Shown here: positions 42,222 to 50,934 of the stretch, one piece after another
How positions within the stretch are numbered: the first letter of the stretch is position 1
Layout: the number at the start of each line of letters is the position of its first letter
DNA from: Stutzerimonas stutzeri KOS6
GTDB lineage: Bacteria > Pseudomonadota > Gammaproteobacteria > Pseudomonadales > Pseudomonadaceae
Direction of reading: 5' to 3'
Assembly: GCF_000307775.2 (NCBI RefSeq)
Contig: NZ_KK020676.1
Location: 338,119-402,118, forward strand
DNA: 64,000 nucleotides
Translations under genes and position numbers: made by a program
Notes under the pieces: model-generated
Told to the model about the DNA's origin: nothing
Database searches by the model: none
The model's input: only the letters and a program-made list of their open reading frames with translations

Positions 42222-43141
42222 TGCAACACACACGCGAGCGCAAAGGCGTCAGCGCCGAACACGCAAGGCTGATGCGCCGCGCCACGCGACTGGCGTTGGC
42301 GGTGGCGCTGACGCTGGCCGCCAGCAAGGCGCTGGCCTGGTGGCTGAGCGGCTCGGTGAGCCTGCTGGCAGGCCTCACCGACTCGCTGCTCGACGGCGCC
42401 GCCTCGCTGCTCAACCTGCTGGCCGTGCACTACTCGCTGCGCCCTGCGGACGACGACCATCGCTACGGCCACGGCAAAGCAGAAGCCCTGGCCGGACTTG
42501 GCCAGGGCGCTTTTATCTCGGTCAGTGCAATCCTCGTCTGCGTGCAAGGCGTCGACCGCATGCTGCACCCCGAGCCACTGGGCGCACCGGCACTGGGCAT
42601 CGCGGTGATGCTGCTGTCGCTGGCGCTGACCGTGGCGCTATTGATGTACCAGCGCCATGTGGTGCGTGAAACCGGCTCCACGGCGATCCGCGCCGACTCC
42701 CTGCACTACCGTTCGGATTTATTGCTCAATGCCAGCATCCTCGTCGCGCTGGTGCTGGCCGGCTATGGCTGGGAGCGCCTGGACGCGGTCTTCGGCATCG
42801 CCATTGCCGTCTACATTTTCTGGAGTGCGCTGAGCATCGTCCGCGAGGCCGGCTCGGTGCTGATGGATACCGAGCTTCCTCCGGAGGTCAGCGAGGACAT
42901 GCACCAACTGGCCTGCGCGGTGCCCGGTGTGGTCGGTTGCCATGACCTGCGCACGCGCGTCTCCGGGACCCGCTGGTTCGTGCAGTTGCATCTGGAGCTG
43001 CCGGGCCAGCTGCCGTTGATCGAGGCGCATACCTTGTGCGATCTGGCCGAGGCGGCGATTCATGCCAAGTACCCGCGAGCCGAGGTGCTGGTACATGCCG
43101 ATCCGCTGGAAGTGGTCGGGCCGAAGGGTGACGCGGGGTAA
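42221..43141 (+). CDS. fieF: FieF/YiiP-type cation efflux protein (CDF)
   Basis: 306-residue inner-membrane antiporter exporting Fe(II), Zn(II) or Cd(II). Six helices; site A in TM2 is TDSLLDGAAS (D-x3-D, about 52-57) and in TM5 HYRSDLLLN (H-x3-D, about 160-168). A conserved cytoplasmic C-terminal domain begins about 205, with HDLRTRVSGTRWFVQLHLEL and HADP near the end, giving the dimer and second metal sites. The ATG overlaps the preceding stop (TGATG). Chromosomal, unlike the HMA-CDF gene at 11205, and it has the full classical ligand set. Confidence 0.92.
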   Translation: MQHTRERKGVSAEHARLMRRATRLALAVALTLAASKALAWWLSGSVSLLAGLTDSLLDGAASLLNLLAVHYSLRPADDDHRYGHGKAEALAGLGQGAFISVSAILVCVQGVDRMLHPEPLGAPALGIAVMLLSLALTVALLMYQRHVVRETGSTAIRADSLHYRSDLLLNASILVALVLAGYGWERLDAVFGIAIAVYIFWSALSIVREAGSVLMDTELPPEVSEDMHQLACAVPGVVGCHDLRTRVSGTRWFVQLHLELPGQLPLIEAHTLCDLAEAAIHAKYPRAEVLVHADPLEVVGPKGDAG

Positions 43142-43531
43142 GCGCGGCAATCGGTATCGCCTCAGCGCGTAGGATGGGCACGACGCCGTAAATCGATATC
43201 GATGTTTACGTCAGCCCGCAAACAAAACTCCAAAACGAAAAAGACCACGCCTGGGCGTGGTCTCTTCGATTCGTCGGGCCGAGGGTAACGGCTTCTTCGC
43301 GCGGCGCCTCGTGAGCACCGGGGCCCGGACCGTCGGTCTCGGTAAGACCTTCGCTGGTCACGGCGGGGATCGCCTGTCGTGTCCATTTCTGCCGGGGGCT
43401 GAAGTTGAGATAAAGCTTACGCCTCGAAACCCGGCACAGGATTGCTAAGGTTGCGCACTAACACGCCACTTGCGCAATGAATTCCTATCGATCAATCATC
43501 TAGCGCAATCAGAAACCAAAGAAGCCCTGCC
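43142..43531. other. Intergenic region upstream of Lrp-family gene
   Basis: 390 bp with no convincing gene on either strand. It holds one strong hairpin (43238-43262). Short GC-rich open frames exist but lack start signals and likeness to proteins I know. Confidence 0.5.
43238..43262 (-). terminator. Hairpin terminator pointing left
   Basis: GACCACGCC and GGCGTGGTC pair with a very small loop. Read on the minus strand the stem is followed by TTTTT, as in a Rho-independent terminator. No annotated gene ends there. Confidence 0.65.
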
Positions 43532-44011
43532 ATGAGCAAACTCGACCGATACGACCTGCGCATCCTCGCCGAACTGCAGCACGACGCCCGCATCTCCAAC
43601 CAGGATCTGGCCGAACGCATCGGCCTGTCGCCTTCGCCCTGTTCACGAAGGGTCAAGCAGCTCGAAGACGACGGCTATATCGCCCGCCAGGTCGCCCTGC
43701 TCGATCGCAAGAAACTCGGCCTGACCCTGACCGCCTACGTGCTGATCGGCATGGACCGGCATACGCCGGAACGCTTCGAGCATTTCGAGGGGGTGATCGG
43801 CAAATGTCCGCAGGTGCTCGAATGCAGCCTGGTAACCGGCATGGATGCCGACTACCAGCTCAAGGTCGTGGTGCCCGATATGGAGCATTACCAGCAGTTC
43901 CTGCTCGGCACCCTGACCCGCATCGAAGGCGTCTCCAGCGTACGCTCCAGCTTCGTATTGCGGCAGGTGTCGTCGAGCACCGAGCTGCCGCTGGAACATT
44001 TGCGCAGCTGA
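43532..44011 (+). CDS. Lrp/AsnC-family transcriptional regulator
   Basis: 159 residues. N-terminal AsnC-type winged helix (about 3-55: LDRYDLRILAELQHDARISNQDLAERIGLSPSPCSRRVKQLE), then the RAM (Lrp ligand-binding) domain (about 65-150, with LECSLVTGMDADYQLKVV and RIEGVSSVRSSFVLRQV). Forms octamers or dimers and responds to amino acids in known members. The target is not clear; the upstream 390 bp and divergent neighbours give no obvious operon. Start after AAGCCC; SD weak. Confidence 0.9.
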   Translation: MSKLDRYDLRILAELQHDARISNQDLAERIGLSPSPCSRRVKQLEDDGYIARQVALLDRKKLGLTLTAYVLIGMDRHTPERFEHFEGVIGKCPQVLECSLVTGMDADYQLKVVVPDMEHYQQFLLGTLTRIEGVSSVRSSFVLRQVSSSTELPLEHLRS

Positions 44012-44183
44012 GACCCATTGACGCGCCCGGCATCATCGATGGAGGACTTGGCGTATACTCGCCGCCGCCTTGCTATGCCCCCGCGCGCCACATTCGAACA
44101 AGCGCCTTGCTCGCTAATAACCGGTCCGCCCGCTGTCATAGCTGTTGTCGTCTGTATCCAGACTTAGCCAAGCGGAGAAATCG

Positions 44184-44402
44184 ATGGAGCCGGAAGTTTT
44201 CGAAAAGTGGATGATGATCGTCCTGGTCGGCGGGTTGATGACCTTCATGGCGTTCATCATCTGGGACTTGGCCAAGAAATCGAAGGCCGGCCGGCTCGGC
44301 ACCGCCATTCTCTTCCTGGGCCTGGGCCTGTGCCTGTTCGCGTTTCTCGCCAAACCGATCATCGGCTACATCATCGAAGTGACCCAGGGCATTCCGCACT
44401 GA
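44184..44402 (+). CDS. DUF2788 small membrane protein
   Basis: 72 residues from ATG 44184 (MEPEVFEKWMMIVLVGGLMTFM); the longer frame from 44145 lacks homology-like character and SD. Two membrane helices, about 9-30 (MIVLVGGLMTFMAFIIWDLA) and 37-60 (LGTAILFLGLGLCLFAFLAKPII). DUF2788 proteins are found throughout Pseudomonas and have no known function. GCGGAGAAA precedes the ATG. It lies between the Lrp gene and the kinase gene. Confidence 0.83.
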   Translation: MEPEVFEKWMMIVLVGGLMTFMAFIIWDLAKKSKAGRLGTAILFLGLGLCLFAFLAKPIIGYIIEVTQGIPH

Positions 44403-44423
44403 GGCGTCATCGGGGCGGCGGTT

Positions 44424-45776
44424 CTACACGCCGTCTCTCGGCAACACGATGCGCAACATGCTCGGTTGTCCAGCGACGAACCCTATCCGCCCGCCCGCGT
44501 TCTCGACGATCCGTCGGACAATAGCCAGGCCCAGCCCGGTTCCCTCGCTGCCCTGCCGCCCCTTACGAAAGCGTTGAAACATCGCCTCTTGTTCATCCGG
44601 AGGCACACCACAGCCCTGATCGACGACGTCCAGGTTAACCTCCGCTCCCTCCGCGCATAGCGTCACCCACACCTCGCCGGCCCCGTGTACCAATGCGTTT
44701 TCCAGCAGATTGCTCAATGCCTCTCGCAACTGGTCGGCGTTGCCGCGGCATTCCAAGCCATCGGTAATGTCGACTTCGATCAGGCGGCCCTGTGCTTCGA
44801 ACAGTGGCAGCAGGGCCGCCGAGCATTCACGCACTACACGCGAGATATTTGCCCGCTGTGCCGGGCCGCTGCGGCACTCCACGGCGGCGCCATCCTGACG
44901 CGCGAGCTCCAGCAATTGCGCTACCAGCCTGCGCATCTGACGCATTTCCATGCCCAGCGCTGGCCAATCAGGCTCGCCACTCTGACGCGCATCCTGAAGG
45001 CGCAGATCAAGTACCGTCAGGGGAGTACGCAATTCGTGAGCAGCATCAGCGACGAAACGTCGCTCGGAAGCATAGGCCGACGCAAGCCGGTCCAGCGCGT
45101 TATTGGCCGCTTCGGCCAGCGGATGGATTTCCTGGGGCAAGTCGTCCAGTGCAATGCGCCGCTGTGGCTCGTTCGGACCAATCTCACGCGCAAGCACAGC
45201 GGCGCGGCGCACCGGACGCAGCGTCCAGTTGAGCAACAGGAGGATCAGCGCTACCGACACCAGCCCCAGCGGCAGCATGATCACCGTGCTCTGACGCAGC
45301 CGATCCTGTAACAGATCGTCGATCATTCCGCGCTCGGCTGCGTCATTGCGCGAAACCATCAAAATCGCGCCGTCTTCCAGACGCACCGGGACGTTGACCA
45401 CGGCCCCACCGTAAGGGCTCCAGCGCCACCAGCCCGACTCACGCTCCAACAGAGCGGTGCGCAACCGCCGTGGCCGTTCCATATTTTCTGAAAACCACAA
45501 CAGTTGCCCTTCAGCGGAATACAGCGTGTAGCCCAGCTCAGCGCCGCCATAGCTTCGCGGCAACGCGCTCAGGTCGCCATCGCTGCGCATCCCCTCACTG
45601 ACAGCGCGAGCCTGGATTGACAGCACCGCACGGCGAAGTTCATCGCGAGTGCCGTACAGGTGCACGGCAACGTTTCCGAAGCCCAGCACGAACACCACCA
45701 ACAAGGCGATCAGTACCCGCCGATGCAGGCTGCGCCGCTTCGGCATCGTCAGGTTCGTGTCAGGTATTAATGACAT
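44424..45776 (-). CDS. Sensor histidine kinase next to TonB receptor
   Basis: 450 residues from ATG 45776 (a GTG at 45782 adds two residues). One helix at about 20-40, then a periplasmic sensor part (about 42-160: YSAEGQLLWFSENMERP), TM2 about 165-184, a HAMP segment, the H-box FVADAAHELRTPLT with His247, N-box LSNLLENALVHG and G-boxes (CGVPPDEQEAMFQRF; GTGLGLAIVRRI). Partner regulator at 47843 is on the same strand, 2 kb away, with a TonB receptor gene on the opposite strand between them. Of the PmrB/QseC/BasS class. It probably senses a substrate of the receptor system. Confidence 0.85.
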   Translation of the reverse strand: MSLIPDTNLTMPKRRSLHRRVLIALLVVFVLGFGNVAVHLYGTRDELRRAVLSIQARAVSEGMRSDGDLSALPRSYGGAELGYTLYSAEGQLLWFSENMERPRRLRTALLERESGWWRWSPYGGAVVNVPVRLEDGAILMVSRNDAAERGMIDDLLQDRLRQSTVIMLPLGLVSVALILLLLNWTLRPVRRAAVLAREIGPNEPQRRIALDDLPQEIHPLAEAANNALDRLASAYASERRFVADAAHELRTPLTVLDLRLQDARQSGEPDWPALGMEMRQMRRLVAQLLELARQDGAAVECRSGPAQRANISRVVRECSAALLPLFEAQGRLIEVDITDGLECRGNADQLREALSNLLENALVHGAGEVWVTLCAEGAEVNLDVVDQGCGVPPDEQEAMFQRFRKGRQGSEGTGLGLAIVRRIVENAGGRIGFVAGQPSMLRIVLPRDGV

Positions 45777-45791
45777 AGTCACACGGGGTAA

Positions 45792-45819
45792 TGAGATTTA
45801 TTAACGTTTGAGATTTATT
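45792..45819. promoter_or_regulatory. Direct repeat before the TonB receptor gene
   Basis: TGAGATTTATT occurs twice (45792-45802 and 45809-45819), 17 bp apart start to start, in the gap between kinase and receptor genes. Such direct repeats fit an OmpR-type regulator, most likely the one at 47843. Confidence 0.6.
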
Positions 45820-45840
45820 CACAGGGGAGATTGTTTTTCC

Positions 45841-47832
45841 ATGTCTGCATTGCGTATGCGCCGTCACCAGTTATTTCAGACCACACTTGCCATGGCCATC
45901 GCCGGGGCCGTGGCGCCGTATGTGGCAGCTGATAATTCCAAGGCAGTGGGTCTTGACGACATCGTCGTCACCGCCGCCGGCTACGAACAGCAGTTGATCG
46001 ACGCGCCAGCTTCGATCACGGTCATCAGCAAGGAACAACTGGAAGGCAAATACTACCGCGACGTGACCGATGCACTGCAGGACATTCCTGGGGTGTCCAT
46101 CGAGGGTGGCGCTGGCGGCAAGCTGGAATCCACCTCAATCAACATTCGTGGCCTGGGTGAGGAATACACGTTGTTCCTCGTCAACGGCCGGCCGCAGGGC
46201 GCATCCAGCGAGGCCTACTACAATGGCTTCGGCAGTGCCACCCGGTTCGGCTGGCTGCCACCGCTGTCGGCCATCGAACGCATCGAGGTGATTCGCGGCC
46301 CGATGTCCTCGCTGTACGGCTCCAGTGCCCTGGCCGGTGTGATCAACATCATCACCAAGAAGGCCACCGCACGTGAATGGTCAGGCACCGTTAGCTATGA
46401 CCGACTGTTCCATGAGAACAGCGATGCTGGCCCCGCCAATCAGGCCCGCTATTACCTGAGCGGTCCGCTGATGCAGGACCATCTGGCGCTGAGCCTGTAT
46501 GGCTCGCGCAACCATCGCGACGAGGATGAGATCGAGGGCGGCTATGCGGAAAAGACCAGCATCGACAACACTGCGCTGCTCGACATCGTGTTCAACGACA
46601 TGCACAGCTTTCAGCTTGAGGCCGGCCGGGGCGAAAGCGACAACGAGCGTACGCAAAAGAGTGGTGCTGCCGGCGAAATGGACAATGTCCGCACCCACTA
46701 CGGCATCAGCCATGCGCTGAACTGGGGCAACGGCTCACTGACCGACACGTTCCTCACCAACGAAAAGGTTGAAATCGAGAACGGCTCTGCCTATTCGGAA
46801 TACACCGCCACGCTGCTCAACAGCAAGACCGTATTACCGTTCGATCACCACACCATGACCCTGGGCGGCGAGTACAAGTGGGAAACCACCGATCACGATG
46901 TCGGCCGTTTCTACGGAGCCGACATGGAACTGGAACGCTGGCAGCGCGCGCTGTTCGTCGAAGACGAGTTTTACGTCACCGAAGCCCTCTCGGTGACCGC
47001 CGGCCTACGCTATGACGAAAACGAACACTACGGCGAAGAGTTCACCCCAAGGCTGTATGGCGTCTACCGCTTCACCGATGAATTGGTACTGAAAGGTGGC
47101 GTCAGCGGTGGTTACAAAACGCCAACCCTGAAGCAGGCCGATACCAGCATCGTGGAAAACGCCGGCCGGGGTCGCTCCTATGACATGGGCAACTCGGCTC
47201 TCAAGCCGGAAAACAGCGTCAACTATGAAATGGGCCTGATGTGGGATGCAGCCAACGGCATCCGTTCGGGCGTCACGGTGTTCTACACCGAATTCGAGGA
47301 CAAGATCGGCAAGCGCCTGTTCTGTACCAGCCCCGCGTCGGCGCCCGCTTGCACCGTCAACGGCATCGCACCGCGCCAGACCATCAACCAGTACATCAAC
47401 CAGGACGCCGCCGAACTACGGGGCGTGGAAACGTTCTTCAACGTACCGCTCACCGCATCGCTGGACCTGAAGACCAACTACACCTATTCGGACAGCGAGA
47501 TTACAGAGTCGGAGGATTCCCCAGACGACATCGGCAAGCCGTTCAACAACCTACCCCAGCACATGTTCAATATTGGCCTGGACTGGCGTACCACAGAGGC
47601 TCTGAAGCTCTGGGCGAAAGCGCGCTACAAGAGCGAAACCGTTTCGGATGAAGACCTGGAGCAGCGACCGGCTTACACGATGGTCGACCTCGGCGGACTG
47701 TACCGGGTGAGCGAAAACATGAACGTCTATGCCGGCCTGTACAACGTATTCGACAAGGAAATCTCGAACGCCGACTACGGCAAGACGCTGGACGGTCGCC
47801 GACTCAATGTCGGGGTAGCGCTGAGTTTCTGA
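45841..47832 (+). CDS. TonB-dependent outer-membrane receptor (siderophore/metal type)
   Basis: 663 residues from ATG 45841, with GGGGAGA upstream. Signal peptide (about 1-32), TonB box-like DDIVVTAAG (about 40), plug domain (about 50-165: ASITVISKEQLEGKYYRDVTDALQDIPGV; SINIRGLGEEYTLFLVNGR; RIEVIRGPMSSLYGSSALAGVINIITKK), then a 22-strand barrel, ending with the C-terminal ...LNVGVALSF. Plug sequences put it in the FepA/CirA class, so a catecholate siderophore or similar iron compound is likely. Divergent from its kinase, followed by the regulator on the opposite strand. No sign of truncation. Confidence 0.9.
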   Translation: MSALRMRRHQLFQTTLAMAIAGAVAPYVAADNSKAVGLDDIVVTAAGYEQQLIDAPASITVISKEQLEGKYYRDVTDALQDIPGVSIEGGAGGKLESTSINIRGLGEEYTLFLVNGRPQGASSEAYYNGFGSATRFGWLPPLSAIERIEVIRGPMSSLYGSSALAGVINIITKKATAREWSGTVSYDRLFHENSDAGPANQARYYLSGPLMQDHLALSLYGSRNHRDEDEIEGGYAEKTSIDNTALLDIVFNDMHSFQLEAGRGESDNERTQKSGAAGEMDNVRTHYGISHALNWGNGSLTDTFLTNEKVEIENGSAYSEYTATLLNSKTVLPFDHHTMTLGGEYKWETTDHDVGRFYGADMELERWQRALFVEDEFYVTEALSVTAGLRYDENEHYGEEFTPRLYGVYRFTDELVLKGGVSGGYKTPTLKQADTSIVENAGRGRSYDMGNSALKPENSVNYEMGLMWDAANGIRSGVTVFYTEFEDKIGKRLFCTSPASAPACTVNGIAPRQTINQYINQDAAELRGVETFFNVPLTASLDLKTNYTYSDSEITESEDSPDDIGKPFNNLPQHMFNIGLDWRTTEALKLWAKARYKSETVSDEDLEQRPAYTMVDLGGLYRVSENMNVYAGLYNVFDKEISNADYGKTLDGRRLNVGVALSF

Positions 47833-47842
47833 AAAGCGCCGC

Positions 47843-48523
47843 TTACGGAGCGCTCGGTATCAGTCGGTAACCCAGCCCGCGCAAGGTCTCTATGCTGCTG
47901 TCGGCTCCGGCCGACATCAACTTGCGTCGCAATCTCGAAATCAGCGCCTCAATGGCGTTTGGCGTGACGGCCGTGTCGAGCGAATACAGGCGCTCTTCGA
48001 GATGATCCTTGATGACCACACGCGGCGCGTTGCGTAGCAATTCGCCGAGCAGCGCGACTTCTCGCTTGGAGAGGATTAGCGGGCGCTGCGCAACCTGCAC
48101 GCAGCGGGTGTCCAGACAGAGGCTGAGGTTGCCCAACTGCAAGTTCCGTGCGCTACGGGTACCTGGACGGCGCAGCACCGCGCGTAAACGCGCCTCCAGT
48201 TCAGCCATTTCGAAGGGCTTGAGCAAATAGTCATCAGCGCCGGCGTCGAGCCCCGCGACTCGGCTTTCCAACGCATCACAGGCGGTGAGGATGATGCACG
48301 GCAGGTCGCTGTTGAGTGTCGAGGCGCGGGTGGCGAGTAACGACAGCCCGTCCATGTCGGGCAAACCGAGGTCGAGAATCATCGCGTCGTAGCGGCTTAG
48401 TCCCAGCATCGCCTGCGCCTCGCGACCATGTTCGGCGGCATCGACGACACAACCGGCACGCTCCAGATGCTTCACCAGCAACTCACGTAGTACCGAATGA
48501 TCTTCAACGACAAGCAACTTCAT
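47843..48523 (-). CDS. OmpR-class response regulator
   Basis: 226 residues from ATG 48523 (MKLLVVEDHSVLRELLVKHLERAG). Receiver with D8, D51 (MILDLGLPDMDG), T and K (LTACDA; LLKPFEM), then winged helix (LSKREVALLGELLRNAP ... ISRLRRKLMSAGADSSIETLRGLGYRLI). An in-frame GTG lies three codons upstream. It ends 10 bp from the receptor's stop, tail to tail. It should pair with the kinase at 44424 and is likely to bind the direct repeats upstream of the receptor. Close to PmrA/QseB-type regulators. Confidence 0.88.
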   Translation of the reverse strand: MKLLVVEDHSVLRELLVKHLERAGCVVDAAEHGREAQAMLGLSRYDAMILDLGLPDMDGLSLLATRASTLNSDLPCIILTACDALESRVAGLDAGADDYLLKPFEMAELEARLRAVLRRPGTRSARNLQLGNLSLCLDTRCVQVAQRPLILSKREVALLGELLRNAPRVVIKDHLEERLYSLDTAVTPNAIEALISRLRRKLMSAGADSSIETLRGLGYRLIPSAP

Positions 48524-48677
48524 GAGTTTCACCGCGACAGGCTGGCGTCAGGCTACGGTCAGCCAAGCCTGAGATAGTAGATAAGAATCAACCTCAATTG
48601 ACATATATTATGATTAACTCGCATCTTTCTGAAACTGATCCGTTCCATTTTCCCTTGGCGATCGGGCGGCACACCTC

Positions 48678-48995
48678 ATGCCGCCGGTAACCAAGTACCT
48701 CGCCTGGACGGCCTCTCCTCGTTCGCGTCACCGTGTGGCCATCGCCGCCCGGACGATCCTGGCCATCTTTGGTGGCTATGCATTCGCCGCCCTGGCCACT
48801 GCAAGCCTGGCACTGGCGTTGCCTTTGCCGCGACCACAGGCGGTCCTCACCGCGACCTTGCTGTCGTTCGCCCTGTATTGCGCCCTGGTGATCTGGGCGT
48901 TTGCAGCCGCCAGCGCAAGTCGGGCATGGTGGGTCACCGGCGTGCTGTGCGGTCTGCCGGCGGCGCATTTGATGCTCGCCGGAGCTCAGCCATGA
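48678..48995 (+). CDS. DUF3649 membrane protein
   Basis: 105 residues with about three hydrophobic segments (AIAARTILAIFGGYAFAALATASLALALPL, about 21-50; VLTATLLSFALYCALVIWAFAAA; WWVTGVLCGLPAAHLMLA). DUF3649 proteins usually stand before a PepSY-type iron-uptake gene. Here the next gene overlaps by 4 bp (ATGA), so they are translated together. The role is unknown; iron uptake support is inferred. The gap before it (48524-48677) contains AT-rich sequence that could hold a regulator site. Confidence 0.8.
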   Translation: MPPVTKYLAWTASPRSRHRVAIAARTILAIFGGYAFAALATASLALALPLPRPQAVLTATLLSFALYCALVIWAFAAASASRAWWVTGVLCGLPAAHLMLAGAQP

Positions 48996-50602
48996 AAGCG
49001 CTAGGTTTTCGTCAGGCCAATGCCTGGTTGCATACCTGGGTCGGACTGCTGCTTGGCTGGTTGCTCTACGTAATCTTTGTCACCGGCACACTGAGCTTCT
49101 TTCAGGACGAAATCAGCTTCTGGATGCAGCCCGAGCAGCACGCCTCGATGGCGCAGCCCGACACCGCCGTTCGGGTGATCGAACACATGCAGACGCTGGC
49201 ACCCAGCGCCGCCATGTGGAATATCAATTTACCGTCGGAACGCAACAGCGCGGTACGCGTGCAATGGTTCGAACAAGGCGAACGCCAAGGCAAAGGGGGC
49301 GGCCAGCGCCGCGTCCTCGACGCCACCAGTGCCGAGCCGATCGAGGTGCGTGAAACCCGCGGCGGCGGCTTTCTCTACCGCTTCCATTTCGAGCTTTACG
49401 GCATGCCGCGCATTGTTGCGCGCTGGATTGTCGGCATCGCCACGCTGGTCATGTTGGTGGCGATCGTCAGTGGCGTGATTACCCACAAGAAAATCTTCAA
49501 GGATTTCTTCACCTTTCGCCCGCGCAAGGGGCAGCGTTCCTGGCTGGATGCGCATAACGTCACGGCTGTGCTGGCGCTGCCGTTCCATCTGATGATCACC
49601 TACAGCGGCCTGCTGTTATTGATGTTCATGCTGATGCCGTGGGGCATCGAGAGCGCCTACCGCGGCGACGCCCAGGCGTTTTTTGCCGAGAGCGGCGGAC
49701 GCAGCGGCGGGCGCAATGCGGGCAGTGAGACCGCACCCGGCATCGATGTCCAGGCCGCGCCGCTGACCGACCCGCGGCCCTTGTTGGCGCTAGCCGAGCA
49801 ACGCTGGCCACGCGGCGTTGGCAGTGTGCAGGTCAGCCAACCGGGTACCGCCAACTCGATTATCGAACTGCGCGAGCGTGGCGGTGACAGCCTGATCGAC
49901 CGAGGTAGCAGCGAGCGTCTGCGCTTCAACGGCGTCACCGGCGAACAGCTGAACGGCCCTGCAAACAACCCGATAAGCGGCGCGAACGCAACCTATAACG
50001 TGCTGACCAGCCTGCACCTGCTGCGCTTCGCCGGAACGCCGCTGCGCTGGGCATTCTTCCTCAGCGGCCTGCTCGGCACAGCGATGATCGTCACCGGACT
50101 TGTGCTCTGGGTGAATAAACGCCTGCCCGAGCGGCAGAAGCTTGGCCGTACGCCTTTCGGTCATCGTCTGGTGGAGGTTCTCAATGTCGCCACGCTTGCC
50201 GGATTGCCCTTGGCGATCGCGGCATACTTGTGGGCCAATCGCCTGTTGCCGGCCGCACTGAACGGCCGCATCGAATGGGAAATTCGCTGCTTCTTTGCAA
50301 TCTGGCTGGTCAGCCTGCTGCACGCGCTATCCCGCTCGCACCGACGTGCCTGGATCGAGCAGCTGAGTGCCAACGCGGCGCTGTTCGCGGCGTTGCCGCT
50401 GTTCGCCCTGCTCCTGCCGCACAGTCATCTTCCGAACACCCTGGGCCGCGGGCAATGGTTGGTCGCGGGTGTCGACCTGACGCTCTGGGCGTTCGCTGCG
50501 GTGTTTGCAGGCGCAGCCTGGAAGGTCGCCACGCATCGCCCCGCCGTGCGAGCGCCACGGCGGAGCAATCCGTGTACCAATGTAAAGGAGCTCGCCGCAT
50601 GA
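48992..50602 (+). CDS. PepSY-associated membrane protein (PiuB-like)
   Basis: 536 residues from ATG 48992. PepSY-type TM domain family: TM1 (LHTWVGLLLGWLLYVIFVTGTLSFF, about 9-34), a periplasmic PepSY region (about 40-150), then helices (IVGIATLVMLVAIVSGVITHKKIF, about 145-168; ALPFHLMITYSGLLLLMFMLMPWG), a large periplasmic loop (about 215-350), further helices near 360-420 and 440-510. Related to PiuB and iron-regulated membrane proteins that reduce or handle iron from siderophores. Overlaps DUF3649 and the DUF3325 start. It probably works with the TonB receptor nearby. Confidence 0.88.
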   Translation: MKALGFRQANAWLHTWVGLLLGWLLYVIFVTGTLSFFQDEISFWMQPEQHASMAQPDTAVRVIEHMQTLAPSAAMWNINLPSERNSAVRVQWFEQGERQGKGGGQRRVLDATSAEPIEVRETRGGGFLYRFHFELYGMPRIVARWIVGIATLVMLVAIVSGVITHKKIFKDFFTFRPRKGQRSWLDAHNVTAVLALPFHLMITYSGLLLLMFMLMPWGIESAYRGDAQAFFAESGGRSGGRNAGSETAPGIDVQAAPLTDPRPLLALAEQRWPRGVGSVQVSQPGTANSIIELRERGGDSLIDRGSSERLRFNGVTGEQLNGPANNPISGANATYNVLTSLHLLRFAGTPLRWAFFLSGLLGTAMIVTGLVLWVNKRLPERQKLGRTPFGHRLVEVLNVATLAGLPLAIAAYLWANRLLPAALNGRIEWEIRCFFAIWLVSLLHALSRSHRRAWIEQLSANAALFAALPLFALLLPHSHLPNTLGRGQWLVAGVDLTLWAFAAVFAGAAWKVATHRPAVRAPRRSNPCTNVKELAA

Positions 50603-50918
50603 TCTGGTTAAGTCTGGCGCTGTGCTTCAGCGGCTTCGTCGCGCTATGCCTAAGCATCGATCGACATCATGAGCAAATACTGGGCAAGCGCCCGCACGCG
50701 GCGATACGGCTGACGCTGCGTCTCGCTGGCTGGCACTGGCGACGGCCGCCGCGCCCTGCATCAACCCACTCGGCGTCTCGGTCGGCCTAACGCTATGGGC
50801 CGCTCTGCTCAGCGTCGCCGCCCTTCTCCAAGTGCTGCTCCTCACTTACGCACCGCGCTTTATCGTTCCGCTGGCGCTCGGCGCGCCGTCGTTCACGCTT
50901 CCCCTGCTGCTGTTCTAA
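50599..50918 (+). pseudogene. DUF3325 membrane protein, frameshifted
   Basis: Starts with ATG 50599 overlapping the PepSY stop. The first part, MIWLSLALCFSGFVALCLSI...LRLAGW, and the second part in the -1 frame, LALATAAAPCINPLGVSVGLTLWAALLSVAALL...LLTYAPRF, join at about 50730 to make a complete DUF3325-type protein of about 105 residues with three helices. The single-base shift lies in the GCTGGCTGG repeat; no slippery heptamer is visible. It may be a real mutation or a sequence error. DUF3325 is a usual neighbour of PepSY genes. Confidence 0.75.
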
Positions 50919-50934
50919 AAAAATGGAGTCGATC

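Noticed and set aside
43162..43448. Small frames in the gap before the Lrp-type gene
   Set aside because: No start signals or likeness to known proteins; the only supported feature is a hairpin.
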